NCBI RefSeq assembly: GCF_031954365.1
Contig: NZ_JAUSVZ010000010.1
DNA length: 64,000 nt
Reading direction: 5' to 3' (one strand)
Source: Brevibacillus aydinogluensis
GTDB lineage: Bacteria; Bacillota; Bacilli; Brevibacillales; Brevibacillaceae
Below, in pieces: positions 24,319 through 33,319 of the stretch (position 1 is the stretch's first letter; each line of letters begins with the position of its first letter). The position numbers and the translations under genes were made by a program. The notes beneath the pieces were generated by a model that did not search any database, was not told where the DNA came from, and was given only the letters and a program-made list of their open reading frames with translations.

Positions 24319-24962
24319 GCGCATACCGCGTGTTGATAGCCGACGACCACCCCATGGCGCGGATGGCCATTCGCAGCCTGTTGGAACAAGATCCGTCCTT
24401 TGAGGTGGTTGGCGAGGCGACCAACGGAGAGGAAGCATACACCCTCTGCGGACAACTGCAGCCCGATCTGGTGCTGATGGACATCAACATGCCCGGGTGG
24501 AGCGGCCTCGAAGCCACACGGGTGGTGAAAAAAGCCTACCCGCACATCAAGGTGGTGATCCTCAGCGTATCCGACGATGTCGGCGACCTGATCACCGCCA
24601 TCCAGTTCGGTGCCCAGGGGTATTTGCTGAAAAACCTGGAGCCGGACGACTGGATCACCTATCTGCATGCCCTCCTGGGCGAAGACAGCGACGTCTCCCG
24701 CGAAATGGCAACGCGGCTGTTTCACCACTTCCGCCAGGAGCAACGACTGGACGAACCGACGCCGGACGTGCTCACCCCGCGCGAACGGGAGATTGTCAAG
24801 TACGTCGGTGCAGGCAAAACCAACCGGGAGATCAGCGACGCACTGGTGATCGCGGAAAACACGGTGAAAAATCACATCAAAAACATCTTGGAAAAACTGC
24901 AGTTGGCCAATCGGGTACAGCTGGCCGCCTATGCAGTCCGCCACCATCTGCTGAAACAATGA
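24315..24962 (+). CDS. NarL/FixJ-family response regulator
   Basis: A 215-aa protein with a receiver domain (Asp10/Asp11, phospho-acceptor Asp56 in LVLMDINMP, Lys near 107) and a C-terminal LuxR-type helix-turn-helix (LTPREREIVKYVGAGKTNREISDALVIAENTVKNHIKNIL). It is translationally coupled to the upstream kinase and ends at a strong terminator. Targets cannot be named from this window. Confidence 0.95.
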   Translation: MSAYRVLIADDHPMARMAIRSLLEQDPSFEVVGEATNGEEAYTLCGQLQPDLVLMDINMPGWSGLEATRVVKKAYPHIKVVILSVSDDVGDLITAIQFGAQGYLLKNLEPDDWITYLHALLGEDSDVSREMATRLFHHFRQEQRLDEPTPDVLTPREREIVKYVGAGKTNREISDALVIAENTVKNHIKNILEKLQLANRVQLAAYAVRHHLLKQ

Positions 24963-24963
24963 C

Positions 24964-24992
24964 GGGGACAGGCAGCACAATCGCCTGTCCCC
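24964..24992 (+). terminator. Terminator of the two-component operon
   Basis: GGGGACAGGC and GCCTGTCCCC, a perfect 10-bp stem with a 9-base loop, start 1 base past the stop codon. A CGCTTTTCT tail follows. Confidence 0.75.
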
Positions 24993-25537
24993 AGCGCTTT
25001 TCTAAGGGACAGCCCTTTTAGACTCCTCATCACACACGGAAATTGGCGGAATTTTACAGCAACACTTTTTTTTCCAACCATTCCGTTTTATAATAGCTGC
25101 AAGAGGTGATCGCGTGAGCACCAGGGAATGGCTCAAGTCATCTACGCTCGTCGCATGCGGGATAAGGATTGCCGCCGGATAGCGGGGGCCCCGCGTGCAG
25201 CTGAAGAATGACGCGGACGTCATCACATGATTTGGCGCTCGGTGGCGATCGCGTGCGACACCTCATTTTCTCAGGCGTGGAGCGCCGCCCGCAAAGTTGC
25301 TCCTGTTCGCTGCAGCCATTCCGGCATGATTCCCGAGCCAGCTCGTTTCTCCTCCGCTGCCCGGCTCCGGAATCGCTTCCTCTCCCTATCGCTGCATCCT
25401 ATCCATCACTCATCCAAACCGAACCGTTTCGCCCACACCTGAATAGGAGGTGATCTCCCCGTTCTCGGTCCGTTTTCACATCGGTTGACGTTGCCGCTTG
25501 TCCGGAGAAAATCTCTTGATGATGGGAGGCGCTACGG
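24993..25537. other. 545-base intergenic region without a supported gene
   Basis: It holds an AAGGG-ACAG-CCCTT mini-hairpin near 25006 and a perfect TATAAT at 25089-25094 with no clear -35. A GTG-started 22-codon frame at 25115 follows AGAGGTGATC, and there is a 16S-complementary AGGAGGTGATC near 25447 with no start codon at the right distance. No frame here shows convincing coding character. It may be a long leader for the gene at 25538. Confidence 0.4.
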
Positions 25538-26917
25538 ATGAAACAACCTGATTTTTCCAACCTGCAGGCGTGTATTGAAGAGGCAAAAACGGCCGCATTG
25601 GATACAAACCCGGGACCGGCCGACCCGACGGATTACCGGCAACTGTTGATTCGCCTGGAGGCCGCACGGGACAAACTGCCGCCGCTCTATCGGGAGAAAG
25701 TGTTTCAGCCAATCGCGCGCACACTGGACGAGCTCTCCGAGTCCGGATTTGCCGAGCTGCTCAAACGTGACCCAAACCGGGAACGGGAAGCCGGTCTGCT
25801 CATGGACATCGTCCAGGCAATCCTGCAAAACGGGGAAGGATACGAACAAACCGCAACAGATGCCTTCCAGGAAGTAGTCAGCGACTTGTACGACGGTTTT
25901 CTCAGTGCGGGTGACCGGGCCGGAATCAAACCGCCGGACCGCAGCGTAATCGCTCCGCTGGTCAAATGGGGACGGCCCCAATACGGACCGTACACGTGGC
26001 CAATTGACGCCGCAGCCCATTTTGGACTGGAGACAGGCATTGTAAACCTTCCCCCTTCCCATGCCAAGCAGGGACTGCTCGCCTGGTCCGCGCTCGCCCA
26101 CGAAACGGCCGGACACGACATACTGCACGCCGATACGGGGTTGCTGCAGGAGCTGTCACAGGTCGTCCGCCAGGAGCTGCTCGGGCAAAAGTTCAGCCGC
26201 AGCTTGGCCGAGTACTGGGCGCTCCGCATCGATGAAACCGCCTCCGACGTGTTGGGCGTGCTCAACATGGGGCCAGCCGCGGGCATTGGCTTGATCGGTT
26301 ACTTCCGCGCCTTGAACGGCGCTTGGGGAGGCACACCGAAGCTGCGCAATACGGGTCCCGACTACGATCCTCACCCCGCCGACATCCTGCGCGGATACTT
26401 GGCCGCCGAGACGGTCCGGCTGCTCCGTTTTGACGGTGCGTCGATCTGGGCAGATGCCCTCATGGCAGAAACGGACAAAGATCTCGGCACGATCGTATTG
26501 GGCCGTACAACCATCGACGCTGATACGGCAAAGCGTTCCGCCGCCGCAGTAGCTTCCGTCATCGCGGAGTCGCCGTTGAAGAACCTGGAAGACCACGCAC
26601 TTGCCCAGATCCAGAACTGGCACGACCGCGACGAGCAGATTGCTGCCAGCATTCGCTCCCATCTCACCTCCTCCGGCGATCTGAACGAATGCTACATGTC
26701 GGGATTGTACGCCGCCCACGTGGTGGCAGCTGCTGTCACCGGTGCTTTGGAACAGGGCGCCAATATCCAGGAGATTTTCCAACGCATGATCACCGTGCTG
26801 AAAGGCATGCACGATGCCAATCCAGCATGGGGACCGCTGTATGTCAGACATCCGGGCGATCTCCAGCCCCATCGGGTCTACACCCGACCTGCCGCCCAAT
26901 CGGTTGCCGCCGGCTGA
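25538..26917 (+). CDS. Putative HEXXGH zinc metallopeptidase, otherwise unrecognised
   Basis: A 459-aa soluble protein with no signal peptide or membrane helix; ATG 25538 has GGGAGG upstream. I recognise no family over the full length. Residues 188-193 read HETAGH and residues 232-237 read DETASD. The HEXXGH motif followed about 40-50 residues later by an (E/D)ExxA(E/D) motif is the metal site layout of dipeptidyl peptidase III (M49). In that model His188, His193 and Glu233 would bind zinc and Glu189 would be the base. The rest of the chain does not resemble DPP III as far as I can tell, and the length is shorter. Function is therefore a hypothesis resting on two motifs and their spacing. Confidence 0.75.
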   Translation: MKQPDFSNLQACIEEAKTAALDTNPGPADPTDYRQLLIRLEAARDKLPPLYREKVFQPIARTLDELSESGFAELLKRDPNREREAGLLMDIVQAILQNGEGYEQTATDAFQEVVSDLYDGFLSAGDRAGIKPPDRSVIAPLVKWGRPQYGPYTWPIDAAAHFGLETGIVNLPPSHAKQGLLAWSALAHETAGHDILHADTGLLQELSQVVRQELLGQKFSRSLAEYWALRIDETASDVLGVLNMGPAAGIGLIGYFRALNGAWGGTPKLRNTGPDYDPHPADILRGYLAAETVRLLRFDGASIWADALMAETDKDLGTIVLGRTTIDADTAKRSAAAVASVIAESPLKNLEDHALAQIQNWHDRDEQIAASIRSHLTSSGDLNECYMSGLYAAHVVAAAVTGALEQGANIQEIFQRMITVLKGMHDANPAWGPLYVRHPGDLQPHRVYTRPAAQSVAAG

Positions 26918-27193
26918 TCTGAGATACAAGCTGGCTGATCCGAGATACAACAGGACGTCTAGGAGGCATTTTGTTCTGACTATTTAGAATTAACAGCCTC
27001 TTTCGAGAAGCATGGCTCCGCCGAAACGCGGAAACATGCTTCTTTGCTTGCCGATGTTGCGGCATGGCTCTGTGTGCAGCCGCCCGGAAGTGGCAGAAGA
27101 TGCAGTCAAATTACATAAATATATGATTGAATGTTCATATATTAATGTGTTATCATTTTCTTGCCATCACTTGTGGAAAAGGGGAAACATTGC

Positions 27194-28162
27194 ATGAACG
27201 CGTATGATGTGCTGGTAATTGGTGCCGGTCAAGCGGGGTTGGCCATGGGCTACTACCTGCGGCAAGCGCGGCTCCGTTTCCTGATCGTCGACCAGTGCGA
27301 GCGGGTGGGCGATCGCTGGAGGCAGCGGTACGACACGCTGGTGCTGTTCACCCCGCGCTCTTTAAGCGACCTGCCCGGCCTGCCCTTCCCCGGCGATCGT
27401 GACGGACTGCCTGGGAAAAACGACGTGGCCGACTATCTGGAACGGTATGCCGCCCACTTCTCCCTGCCAATCCGGACAAAAACGCCCGTCTCGTCGGTTG
27501 AGAAGTACGGCGATGGATTTCTCGTCACCAGCGGACAGGAGCAGTGGTTCGCCCGGCAGGTCGTGATCGCTACGGGACCGTTTCAGTCGCCGTGGATCCC
27601 TGAGATCCATCGCGATGCTGCCCCTGATGTCGTCCAATTACATACGGATGCGTACAAAAACGAACACCAGCTCCGCCCCGGCCCAGTCCTGGTGGTCGGA
27701 GACGGCAATTCAGGGGTCCAGATCGCCGTGGAACTTGCCGCTTCCAGACCGGTTGTTCTCTCCATCGGGCGACAGCGTTCGTTTCTTCCCCAGCGCCTTT
27801 TGGGAAAACCTATCTTTTGGTACTTCAAGCTGTCCGGACTACTCTCCATTCCCGTCACCACCCTGCCGGGCCAATGGCTGAGCAGGCAGCCCGATCCGAT
27901 CATTGGCTGCAAGCGCCAGTTTCAATATCTAAAGCAGCAGGGACGGCTGCGCGTAACGGGGCGGACCATCCGCCTGTCAGGCAATACCGCAACCTTTTCA
28001 GACGGCAGTCAGGCGGAAGCTGTTAATATCATTTGGGCGACCGGATTTCGCTGCACGTATGACTGGCTTCATGTCCCGGGCGTATTGGACGCAAACGGCC
28101 GTCCGATTCACCGGCGAGGCGTCACGCCAACCGCCGGCCTCTACTTTCTCGGCCTGCCATAG
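27194..28162 (+). CDS. FAD/NAD(P)-dependent monooxygenase-like oxidoreductase (CzcO type), ended early by TAG
   Basis: A 322-aa flavoprotein with FAD motif VIGAGQAGLAMGYYLRQ at residues 8-24 and NAD(P) motif VVGDGNSGVQIAVELA at about 165-180, plus the ATGF motif near the end (IIWATGFRCTYDW). ATG 27194 follows AAAAGGGG. The reading frame stops at TAG (28160-28162) right after the conserved YFLGLP, where the family usually continues with Trp. The same frame then stays open for 33 codons that read like the normal C-terminus. See the remnant entry. Function as a flavin monooxygenase or thioredoxin-reductase-like enzyme is likely if the protein is active. Confidence 0.85.
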   Translation: MNAYDVLVIGAGQAGLAMGYYLRQARLRFLIVDQCERVGDRWRQRYDTLVLFTPRSLSDLPGLPFPGDRDGLPGKNDVADYLERYAAHFSLPIRTKTPVSSVEKYGDGFLVTSGQEQWFARQVVIATGPFQSPWIPEIHRDAAPDVVQLHTDAYKNEHQLRPGPVLVVGDGNSGVQIAVELAASRPVVLSIGRQRSFLPQRLLGKPIFWYFKLSGLLSIPVTTLPGQWLSRQPDPIIGCKRQFQYLKQQGRLRVTGRTIRLSGNTATFSDGSQAEAVNIIWATGFRCTYDWLHVPGVLDANGRPIHRRGVTPTAGLYFLGLP

Positions 28163-28264
28163 CAATATCGCCGTTCTTCCGCTCTCTTGGGCGGGGTTGG
28201 CGAGGATGCGCGTTACCTGCTCAGGCACATCCTGCACACATCGGGCCGACATCCTGTGACGTAA
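28163..28264 (+). pseudogene. In-frame C-terminal remnant of the flavin oxidoreductase after an amber codon
   Basis: Directly after TAG the frame reads QYRRSSALLGGVGEDARY, then LLRHILHTSGRHPVT and TAA (28262-28264). The segment LLGGVGEDARYLLRHIL is the usual C-terminal signature of CzcO-type flavoproteins. A single change TGG to TAG explains the break. The TAA overlaps the upstream part of the ribosome binding site of the next gene. Confidence 0.75.
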
Positions 28265-28276
28265 GGGGGAATCCGC

Positions 28277-29266
28277 ATGGGTCTGCATCACCATCACGGC
28301 CATGCCCATGACCACGGACACGGTCATCATCACCATCACCATCACGGCAAAGGGGCCAGCAAGCGCGCCTTGCTGATCGCGTTTTTGATTATCACCGCCT
28401 TTCTCGTCGTGGAAATCGTCGGCGGCATCCTGACCAACAGTCTCGCGCTCCTGTCTGACGCCGGCCACATGGTCAGCGACGCCTCTGCCCTGCTCTTGAG
28501 TCTGATCGCGCTGCATGTGGCGGCCCGTCCTCCTTCCACCCAGAAAACGTTTGGGCTGCGCCGCCTGGAAATTCTGGCTGCCTTGACCAACGGTGTCACA
28601 CTGGCCGTGATCTCGCTGGCAATCCTCTGGGAGGCGTACGAGCGGCTGCGTACCCCTCCCGAAGTGGCGAGCAGCACCATGATCCTGATCGCCTCGCTGG
28701 GGCTTGTCGCCAATATCGCTGCCGCGTACGTGCTGATGCGCGGCGACTATCGGGAAAACGTAAACGTGCGCAGTGCCTTACTGCACGTGCTGGGCGACCT
28801 GCTAGGCTCCGTCGGGGCCATCATCGGCGGTCTCCTGATGCTCTGGTTCGGCTGGTACATCGCCGACCCGCTGATCAGCATCGTCGTCGCCGTCCTGATC
28901 CTGTTCAGTTCGTGGCGCGTGACCAAGGAATCGGTCAACATCCTGATGGAAGGATCGCCGGCCCACATTGACGTGACCCGCGTCAGCGAACGCCTGCTGC
29001 AGCTCGACGGGGTAAAGGGTGTGCACGACCTGCACGTCTGGACCGTCACGTCAGGATTTGATTCGCTCACCTGCCATCTCACCGTGGAGGATGACCGGCC
29101 CAGTTATCCGATCCTAAACGAAGCGATCCGGTTGTTGCACGATGAGTTTGGCATCTCCCATGTGACCATTCAGATTGAAGACGATACAGTGCGGCATGCC
29201 GAACTGGCCTGCGAACACAGGGAACCGGCGAAGTGCAGCCATGAGCACGACCATCCCCATTCGTAA
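28277..29266 (+). CDS. Cation diffusion facilitator (Zn/Co/Cd exporter, CzcD/ZitB type)
   Basis: A 329-aa membrane transporter. The N-terminus is extremely His-rich (MGLHHHHGHAHDHGHGHHHH and on), a metal-sensing or buffering stretch. Six helices follow, with the metal site pairs SDAGHMVSDAS (helix II) and HVLGDLLGSVGAI (helix V) giving the HxxxD/DxxxD arrangement. The cytoplasmic C-terminal domain is GVKGVHDLHVWTVTSG and ends in another His-rich tail (CEHREPAKCSHEHDHPHS). AAGGGGG is upstream of ATG. It exports zinc or related divalent metals in exchange for protons. It may be co-transcribed with the flavoprotein gene. Confidence 0.95.
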   Translation: MGLHHHHGHAHDHGHGHHHHHHHGKGASKRALLIAFLIITAFLVVEIVGGILTNSLALLSDAGHMVSDASALLLSLIALHVAARPPSTQKTFGLRRLEILAALTNGVTLAVISLAILWEAYERLRTPPEVASSTMILIASLGLVANIAAAYVLMRGDYRENVNVRSALLHVLGDLLGSVGAIIGGLLMLWFGWYIADPLISIVVAVLILFSSWRVTKESVNILMEGSPAHIDVTRVSERLLQLDGVKGVHDLHVWTVTSGFDSLTCHLTVEDDRPSYPILNEAIRLLHDEFGISHVTIQIEDDTVRHAELACEHREPAKCSHEHDHPHS

Positions 29267-29269
29267 AAC

Positions 29270-29306
29270 AAAAATCTCCTGCGCTTTTTAACGCAGGAGA
29301 TTTTTT
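29270..29306. terminator. Bidirectional terminator between CDF and acsA
   Basis: AAAATCTCCTGCG and CGCAGGAGATTTT form a 13-bp stem with T-runs on both strands between the converging genes. Confidence 0.9.
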
Positions 29307-29313
29307 GCCAGGA

Positions 29314-31029
29314 TCAGTCTTCCATCGTGGACAGGTCGCCGGTCGGCAGGCCCAGTTCCCACGCTTTGAGCACGCGGCGCATGATCTTGCCGGAACGCGT
29401 CTTCGGCAGCTTGTCGCGGAATTCGATTTCGCGCGGCGCGGCATGGGCGGCGAAGCCTTCCTTGACGAATTTGCGGATGTCTTCCATCAACTCTTCGCTT
29501 GGTTCGTAGCCCGCACGCAGGGAGATAAACGCCTTGATGATTTCCCCGCGCACCGGATCCGGTTTTCCGATGACGCCCGCTTCTGCCACTGCCGGATGTT
29601 CCATCAGCTTGCTTTCCACTTCAAACGGACCGACGCGCTCGCCGGAGGTGTTGATCACGTCGTCAATGCGGCCCTGGAACCAGAAGTAGCCGTCTTCGTC
29701 CTTGTAGGCCGAATCGCCGGACACGTACCAGCCCGGGAAGCGGAAGTACTCCTCGTACTTCGCCGGATTTCGCCAGATTTTGCGCATCATTGACGGCCAG
29801 CCGGTACGAATGGCCAGATTGCCCATCCGGTTGGGCGGCAGTTCATTCCCCTGATCGTCCAGGATGGCTGCGTAGATGCCGGGGAACGGTTTGCCCATCG
29901 AGCCGGGCTTGATCGCCATGCACTTGTAGTTGCAGATGAGCTGTCCCCCTGTCTCCGTCATCCACCAGGTATCGTGAATGCGCTGGTTGAAGGCCCGCAT
30001 GCCCCAATAAACCACTTCCGGGTTGAGCGGTTCACCGACGCTGAGGACGTGGCGCAGTGATGACAGGTCGTAGCGCTTCACGATTTCATCGCCGGCCCCC
30101 ATCAGCATGCGGAAAGAAGTCGGGGCACTGTACCAAACAGTCACCTTGTACTTTTGAATTGTGTCGTACCACTCCTCCGGCTTGAACCGTCCGCCGCGCA
30201 CCACGTTGGTGGCGCCGTTTAGCCAGGGGGCAAAAATCCCGTAGGACGTACCGGTTACCCAGCCCGGGTCAGCGGTGCACCAGTAGATGTCGTCCTCCTG
30301 GAGATCGAGGACCCATTTGCCGGTCTGGTAGTGCTGAATCATCGCGTTGTGTACGTGCAGCACCCCTTTCGGCTTGCCGGTGGAGCCGGAGGTGTAGTGC
30401 AGGAGCATGCCGTCTTCGCGATCCACCCATTCGATCTCCAGTTCGGAGGATGCGGATGCCATCGCTTCTTCATAGCTGATTTGACCTTTCTGCAATTCGT
30501 TTGTAGCCCCGACCAGGATGATGTGCTTCAGCGCAGGCAGATCCTTAACCGGAATGCGCGGCAGCAGCGCAGGCGTGGTGACAATGGCCACCGCTTCGCT
30601 GTCCTCCAGCCGGTCGCGGACAGCGGCTTCCATGAACGCCTCAAACAGCGGTCCCACGATCGCTCCGATTTTCAATGCCCCTAAAACGCTTACATACAGC
30701 TCCGGCGAACGAGGCATGAACACGAAAACGCGATCTCCTTTGACGATGCCCAGGCTGCGCAGCACATTGCCGAATTTGTTGGATAATTCGCTCAACTGTG
30801 CAAACGTGTAGCGCTCATCCCTGGTCGCGTCGCTGTACAGCAGGGCGATCTTGTCTCTTCGTTCCGTCTGCAGGTGGCGGTCAATCGCCTCATACGCGAT
30901 GTTGACTTTTCCTGTTTCATACCAGGAAAACTGCTTTTCCACGTCGGCCCAGTTAAAATTGGCGTAAGCCTCGTCGTAGTTCTTCAGGTTGTACTGTCCT
31001 TCCGCGGGCGGAATCAGGTCGACTTTCAT
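29314..31029 (-). CDS. acsA: Acetyl-CoA synthetase
   Basis: A 571-aa AMP-forming acetate-CoA ligase. It makes acetyl-CoA from acetate, ATP and CoA via acetyl-AMP. The P-loop is YTSGSTGKPKGVLH, A5 is DTWWMTETGG, A8 is YWFQGRIDDVINTSGERVGPFEVES, and the C-terminal catalytic Lys lies in PKTRSGKIMRR, the site usually controlled by lysine acetylation (AcuA/AcuC). Length equals that of Bacillus AcsA (about 572). Upstream is a divergent metallophosphoesterase gene. Confidence 0.96.
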   Translation of the reverse strand: MKVDLIPPAEGQYNLKNYDEAYANFNWADVEKQFSWYETGKVNIAYEAIDRHLQTERRDKIALLYSDATRDERYTFAQLSELSNKFGNVLRSLGIVKGDRVFVFMPRSPELYVSVLGALKIGAIVGPLFEAFMEAAVRDRLEDSEAVAIVTTPALLPRIPVKDLPALKHIILVGATNELQKGQISYEEAMASASSELEIEWVDREDGMLLHYTSGSTGKPKGVLHVHNAMIQHYQTGKWVLDLQEDDIYWCTADPGWVTGTSYGIFAPWLNGATNVVRGGRFKPEEWYDTIQKYKVTVWYSAPTSFRMLMGAGDEIVKRYDLSSLRHVLSVGEPLNPEVVYWGMRAFNQRIHDTWWMTETGGQLICNYKCMAIKPGSMGKPFPGIYAAILDDQGNELPPNRMGNLAIRTGWPSMMRKIWRNPAKYEEYFRFPGWYVSGDSAYKDEDGYFWFQGRIDDVINTSGERVGPFEVESKLMEHPAVAEAGVIGKPDPVRGEIIKAFISLRAGYEPSEELMEDIRKFVKEGFAAHAAPREIEFRDKLPKTRSGKIMRRVLKAWELGLPTGDLSTMED

Positions 31030-31198
31030 ACTCTCTCACTCTCCTTGTGTGACTGAAGGATCACTGCTTCATTCAGCTTTTTCATAATATTTCTGCACTT
31101 CTTGACAAATTCCTCCTCCCAGAAACCTACTTATCAGAAAACGCCAGAAATCTTGTATAATGATCAGGTAGTTTGCTAGAAAGCGGAGGTGACAGCAG

Positions 31199-32161
31199 AT
31201 GTTTTGGTTATTGATTGTGTCGCTTTTTGCCGTTTTACTTGCGCGCGCCTACCGCAATACGTTTGATCTGAACATCCGCCGCGTCAACGTGGCCGTCCAG
31301 CCGTCGGAGTGCCGCGGCGAGTCCGGCAGCTTTAAGCCGCTCACCGTGCTGCATCTGTCCGACCTTCATATGGAGAATTTTTCCATCCCCGCAGAGCGGA
31401 TCGTCCGGGACTTTTCCGGACAGCACATTGATTTGATTGCGATTACCGGCGACCTGTTGGACCGCCATAAAAATATTCCCAAAGCTGTAGCCTACGTGGA
31501 AACCGTGATGAAATTGAACCCGCGTCTTGGCACCTTTGTCGTCTTCGGCAATCACGACTATGTGCTGGCGCCCCCGAAGCTTGGGCAGCTGAAAGCAGAG
31601 CTGGAGCGGATCGGCTGTCGGGTGCTGGTGAACCAGCACGTGACACTCATCCACGACGGAATGCCACTGCACGTGATCGGCGTGGACAACTACTCCACCG
31701 GCCACAGTGATCTGGCTGCATCATTTCGGCATGTGCCGACAGATGGCGTGCGCCTCGTACTGACGCACGATCCCAACCTCGTCCTGGAGATGCGGGACTA
31801 TTCGTATGATTATCTGCTGTCCGGCCACTTTCACGGCGGACAGATCCACTGGCCAAAGCCGTTTCACCTCGTCACGATGGGCCAACTGCCCAAGCTGAAC
31901 ATGGTAAAAGGACTGCATCACTACGACGGACGCCCCTTTTACATCAGCGAGGGATTGGGGCAGACGGGGCTGAACATTCGCCTCCGCTCCCGTCCGGAGA
32001 TCACGCTGCACACGCTGGTTCCTGCCGGCGCGCCGTCTGAGCTTCCGACTGCGGAGACGGCTGCTGCCGCTCAAATGAAAGGCTCCGCTGCAAAACCACA
32101 CGCCGCAACCAATCCGGGCAAGGTTGCGACTGAAGCCGGCCGCACACTGGCCCTGGAGTAA
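31199..32161 (+). CDS. Metallophosphoesterase (YkuE/YpbG-like)
   Basis: A 320-aa protein with an N-terminal membrane anchor or uncleaved signal (MFWLLIVSLFAVLLARAY). The metallophosphoesterase blocks are LHLSDLHME, AITGDLLDRH, VFGNHDYV, VLTHDPN and LLSGHFHGGQIHW. These supply the dinuclear metal ligands. The C-terminal tail after about residue 275 is Ala/Thr-rich and low complexity. ATG has GGAGGTGAC upstream and a TATAAT at about 31157. Homologues act on membrane-linked or cell-envelope substrates; the substrate here is unknown. Confidence 0.92.
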   Translation: MFWLLIVSLFAVLLARAYRNTFDLNIRRVNVAVQPSECRGESGSFKPLTVLHLSDLHMENFSIPAERIVRDFSGQHIDLIAITGDLLDRHKNIPKAVAYVETVMKLNPRLGTFVVFGNHDYVLAPPKLGQLKAELERIGCRVLVNQHVTLIHDGMPLHVIGVDNYSTGHSDLAASFRHVPTDGVRLVLTHDPNLVLEMRDYSYDYLLSGHFHGGQIHWPKPFHLVTMGQLPKLNMVKGLHHYDGRPFYISEGLGQTGLNIRLRSRPEITLHTLVPAGAPSELPTAETAAAAQMKGSAAKPHAATNPGKVATEAGRTLALE

Positions 32162-32202
32162 TGTATAATGATGGCATCTCGCAGTGAAACGGGGTGCCGA
32201 AG

Positions 32203-33204
32203 ATGGACGCATGGAAACGGGATGTGGAACGAATTCGGCAGGCGACAGGCCTGCCGATCGCGTATCTGAACGTGGCACAGGAAGAGATCGAGGCCGTCCG
32301 TGCCGCACAGGAGCAGTCCGGCTGGGAAATCGTCCAAAGCGGGTCTTTCGCCGGCCGGGCGTTGATGGTAGCCATACGGCCGGCACAGTGGCCCGATGCC
32401 GCACGTTCGCTGCTGATGCTGCTGTTGACCAAGCCGGAACAGGCCGGCCCCGCCCAGGAACAGGTCACCGCCTGGTTGACGGAAGTGGCGGCGGGCCTTC
32501 CCGCTTCTCCGCCCGACGGACTGGAACAGCACTGGGCGTGGCGGGAGAAGCGGGTCTGCTTCCTGTTGGAATCCACCCGAAGCGAGGGACTGTTTGAACT
32601 GGCCATACTGCAGCCGCTCCTGCACGATTTTTTCAAAGGGGCCCTCGTCTCGCTGTTTCCGCTGCCTCCTTCACACCTGCTCCTGGCCGTTCCCGTCTCC
32701 GCCCTGGATGGCGGCGATGCGGAAAACTGGCTGGAGTGGGCCTATGGCCTGCACGACCTCATCTCCACCGAGTTGATGGAAAACGTGCGCGTCATTCTCG
32801 GACCGGCCGTGGAGACACCTGTCCTCCTGGACCAGGCGCTGACCGACTGCCTCCGCCTCTCCCGCGCCCTGCAAAAATACCGGCCGAAAGTCATGGTAGC
32901 GGACAGACGGCAGTACCCGCTGGAACAGTGGGCCGCTTCCCTGCCTTCCGACATCGCCTCTCTGCTGGGCGATACACTCTTGCATATAATGCCGGCACCG
33001 AAGCTGAGCCACGAACAGATCCAGACCCTGGAGACCTTGTTTGCCCGGCAGCTGAATGTGAGCGAAGCCGCCCGGCAGTTGTATCTGCACCGCAATACCC
33101 TGATCTACCGGCTGGACAAGCTGACGGAAGAGACCGGTCTGGACCCCCGGCAGTTTCCCGATGCCGTGCTTCTGCAGTTGTTTCTCCTGTTTCGGCAAAA
33201 TTGA
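32203..33204 (+). CDS. PucR/CdaR-type helix-turn-helix regulator
   Basis: A 333-aa protein starting at ATG 32203 (GGGG 7-10 bases upstream; a GTG at 32194 is in frame but poorly spaced). The last 60 residues hold the PucR C-terminal HTH (LETLFARQLNVSEAARQLYLHRNTLIYRLDKLTEETGLDPRQF). The N-terminal 270 residues have no domain I recognise. A TATAAT lies just after the previous stop. It immediately precedes the sugar-type ABC ATPase and could regulate it or a carbohydrate operon elsewhere. Confidence 0.88.
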   Translation: MDAWKRDVERIRQATGLPIAYLNVAQEEIEAVRAAQEQSGWEIVQSGSFAGRALMVAIRPAQWPDAARSLLMLLLTKPEQAGPAQEQVTAWLTEVAAGLPASPPDGLEQHWAWREKRVCFLLESTRSEGLFELAILQPLLHDFFKGALVSLFPLPPSHLLLAVPVSALDGGDAENWLEWAYGLHDLISTELMENVRVILGPAVETPVLLDQALTDCLRLSRALQKYRPKVMVADRRQYPLEQWAASLPSDIASLLGDTLLHIMPAPKLSHEQIQTLETLFARQLNVSEAARQLYLHRNTLIYRLDKLTEETGLDPRQFPDAVLLQLFLLFRQN

Positions 33205-33319
33205 CCAAACAATTCGTACAATTTGACCGTAGCGCTGCCCATCCCCTGCTGGTAACATATGGGCTACAGCGAAGAGGAACGACAGCATTGCAACTTTCGG
33301 GAAGACGGAGGTGCCGGAG

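Noticed and set aside
25115..25183. 22-codon GTG frame (STREWLKSSTLVACG...) after AGAGGTGATC
   Set aside because: Has a possible ribosome binding site but no recognisable peptide type, no cleavage signal and no partner receptor gene; not enough to call.
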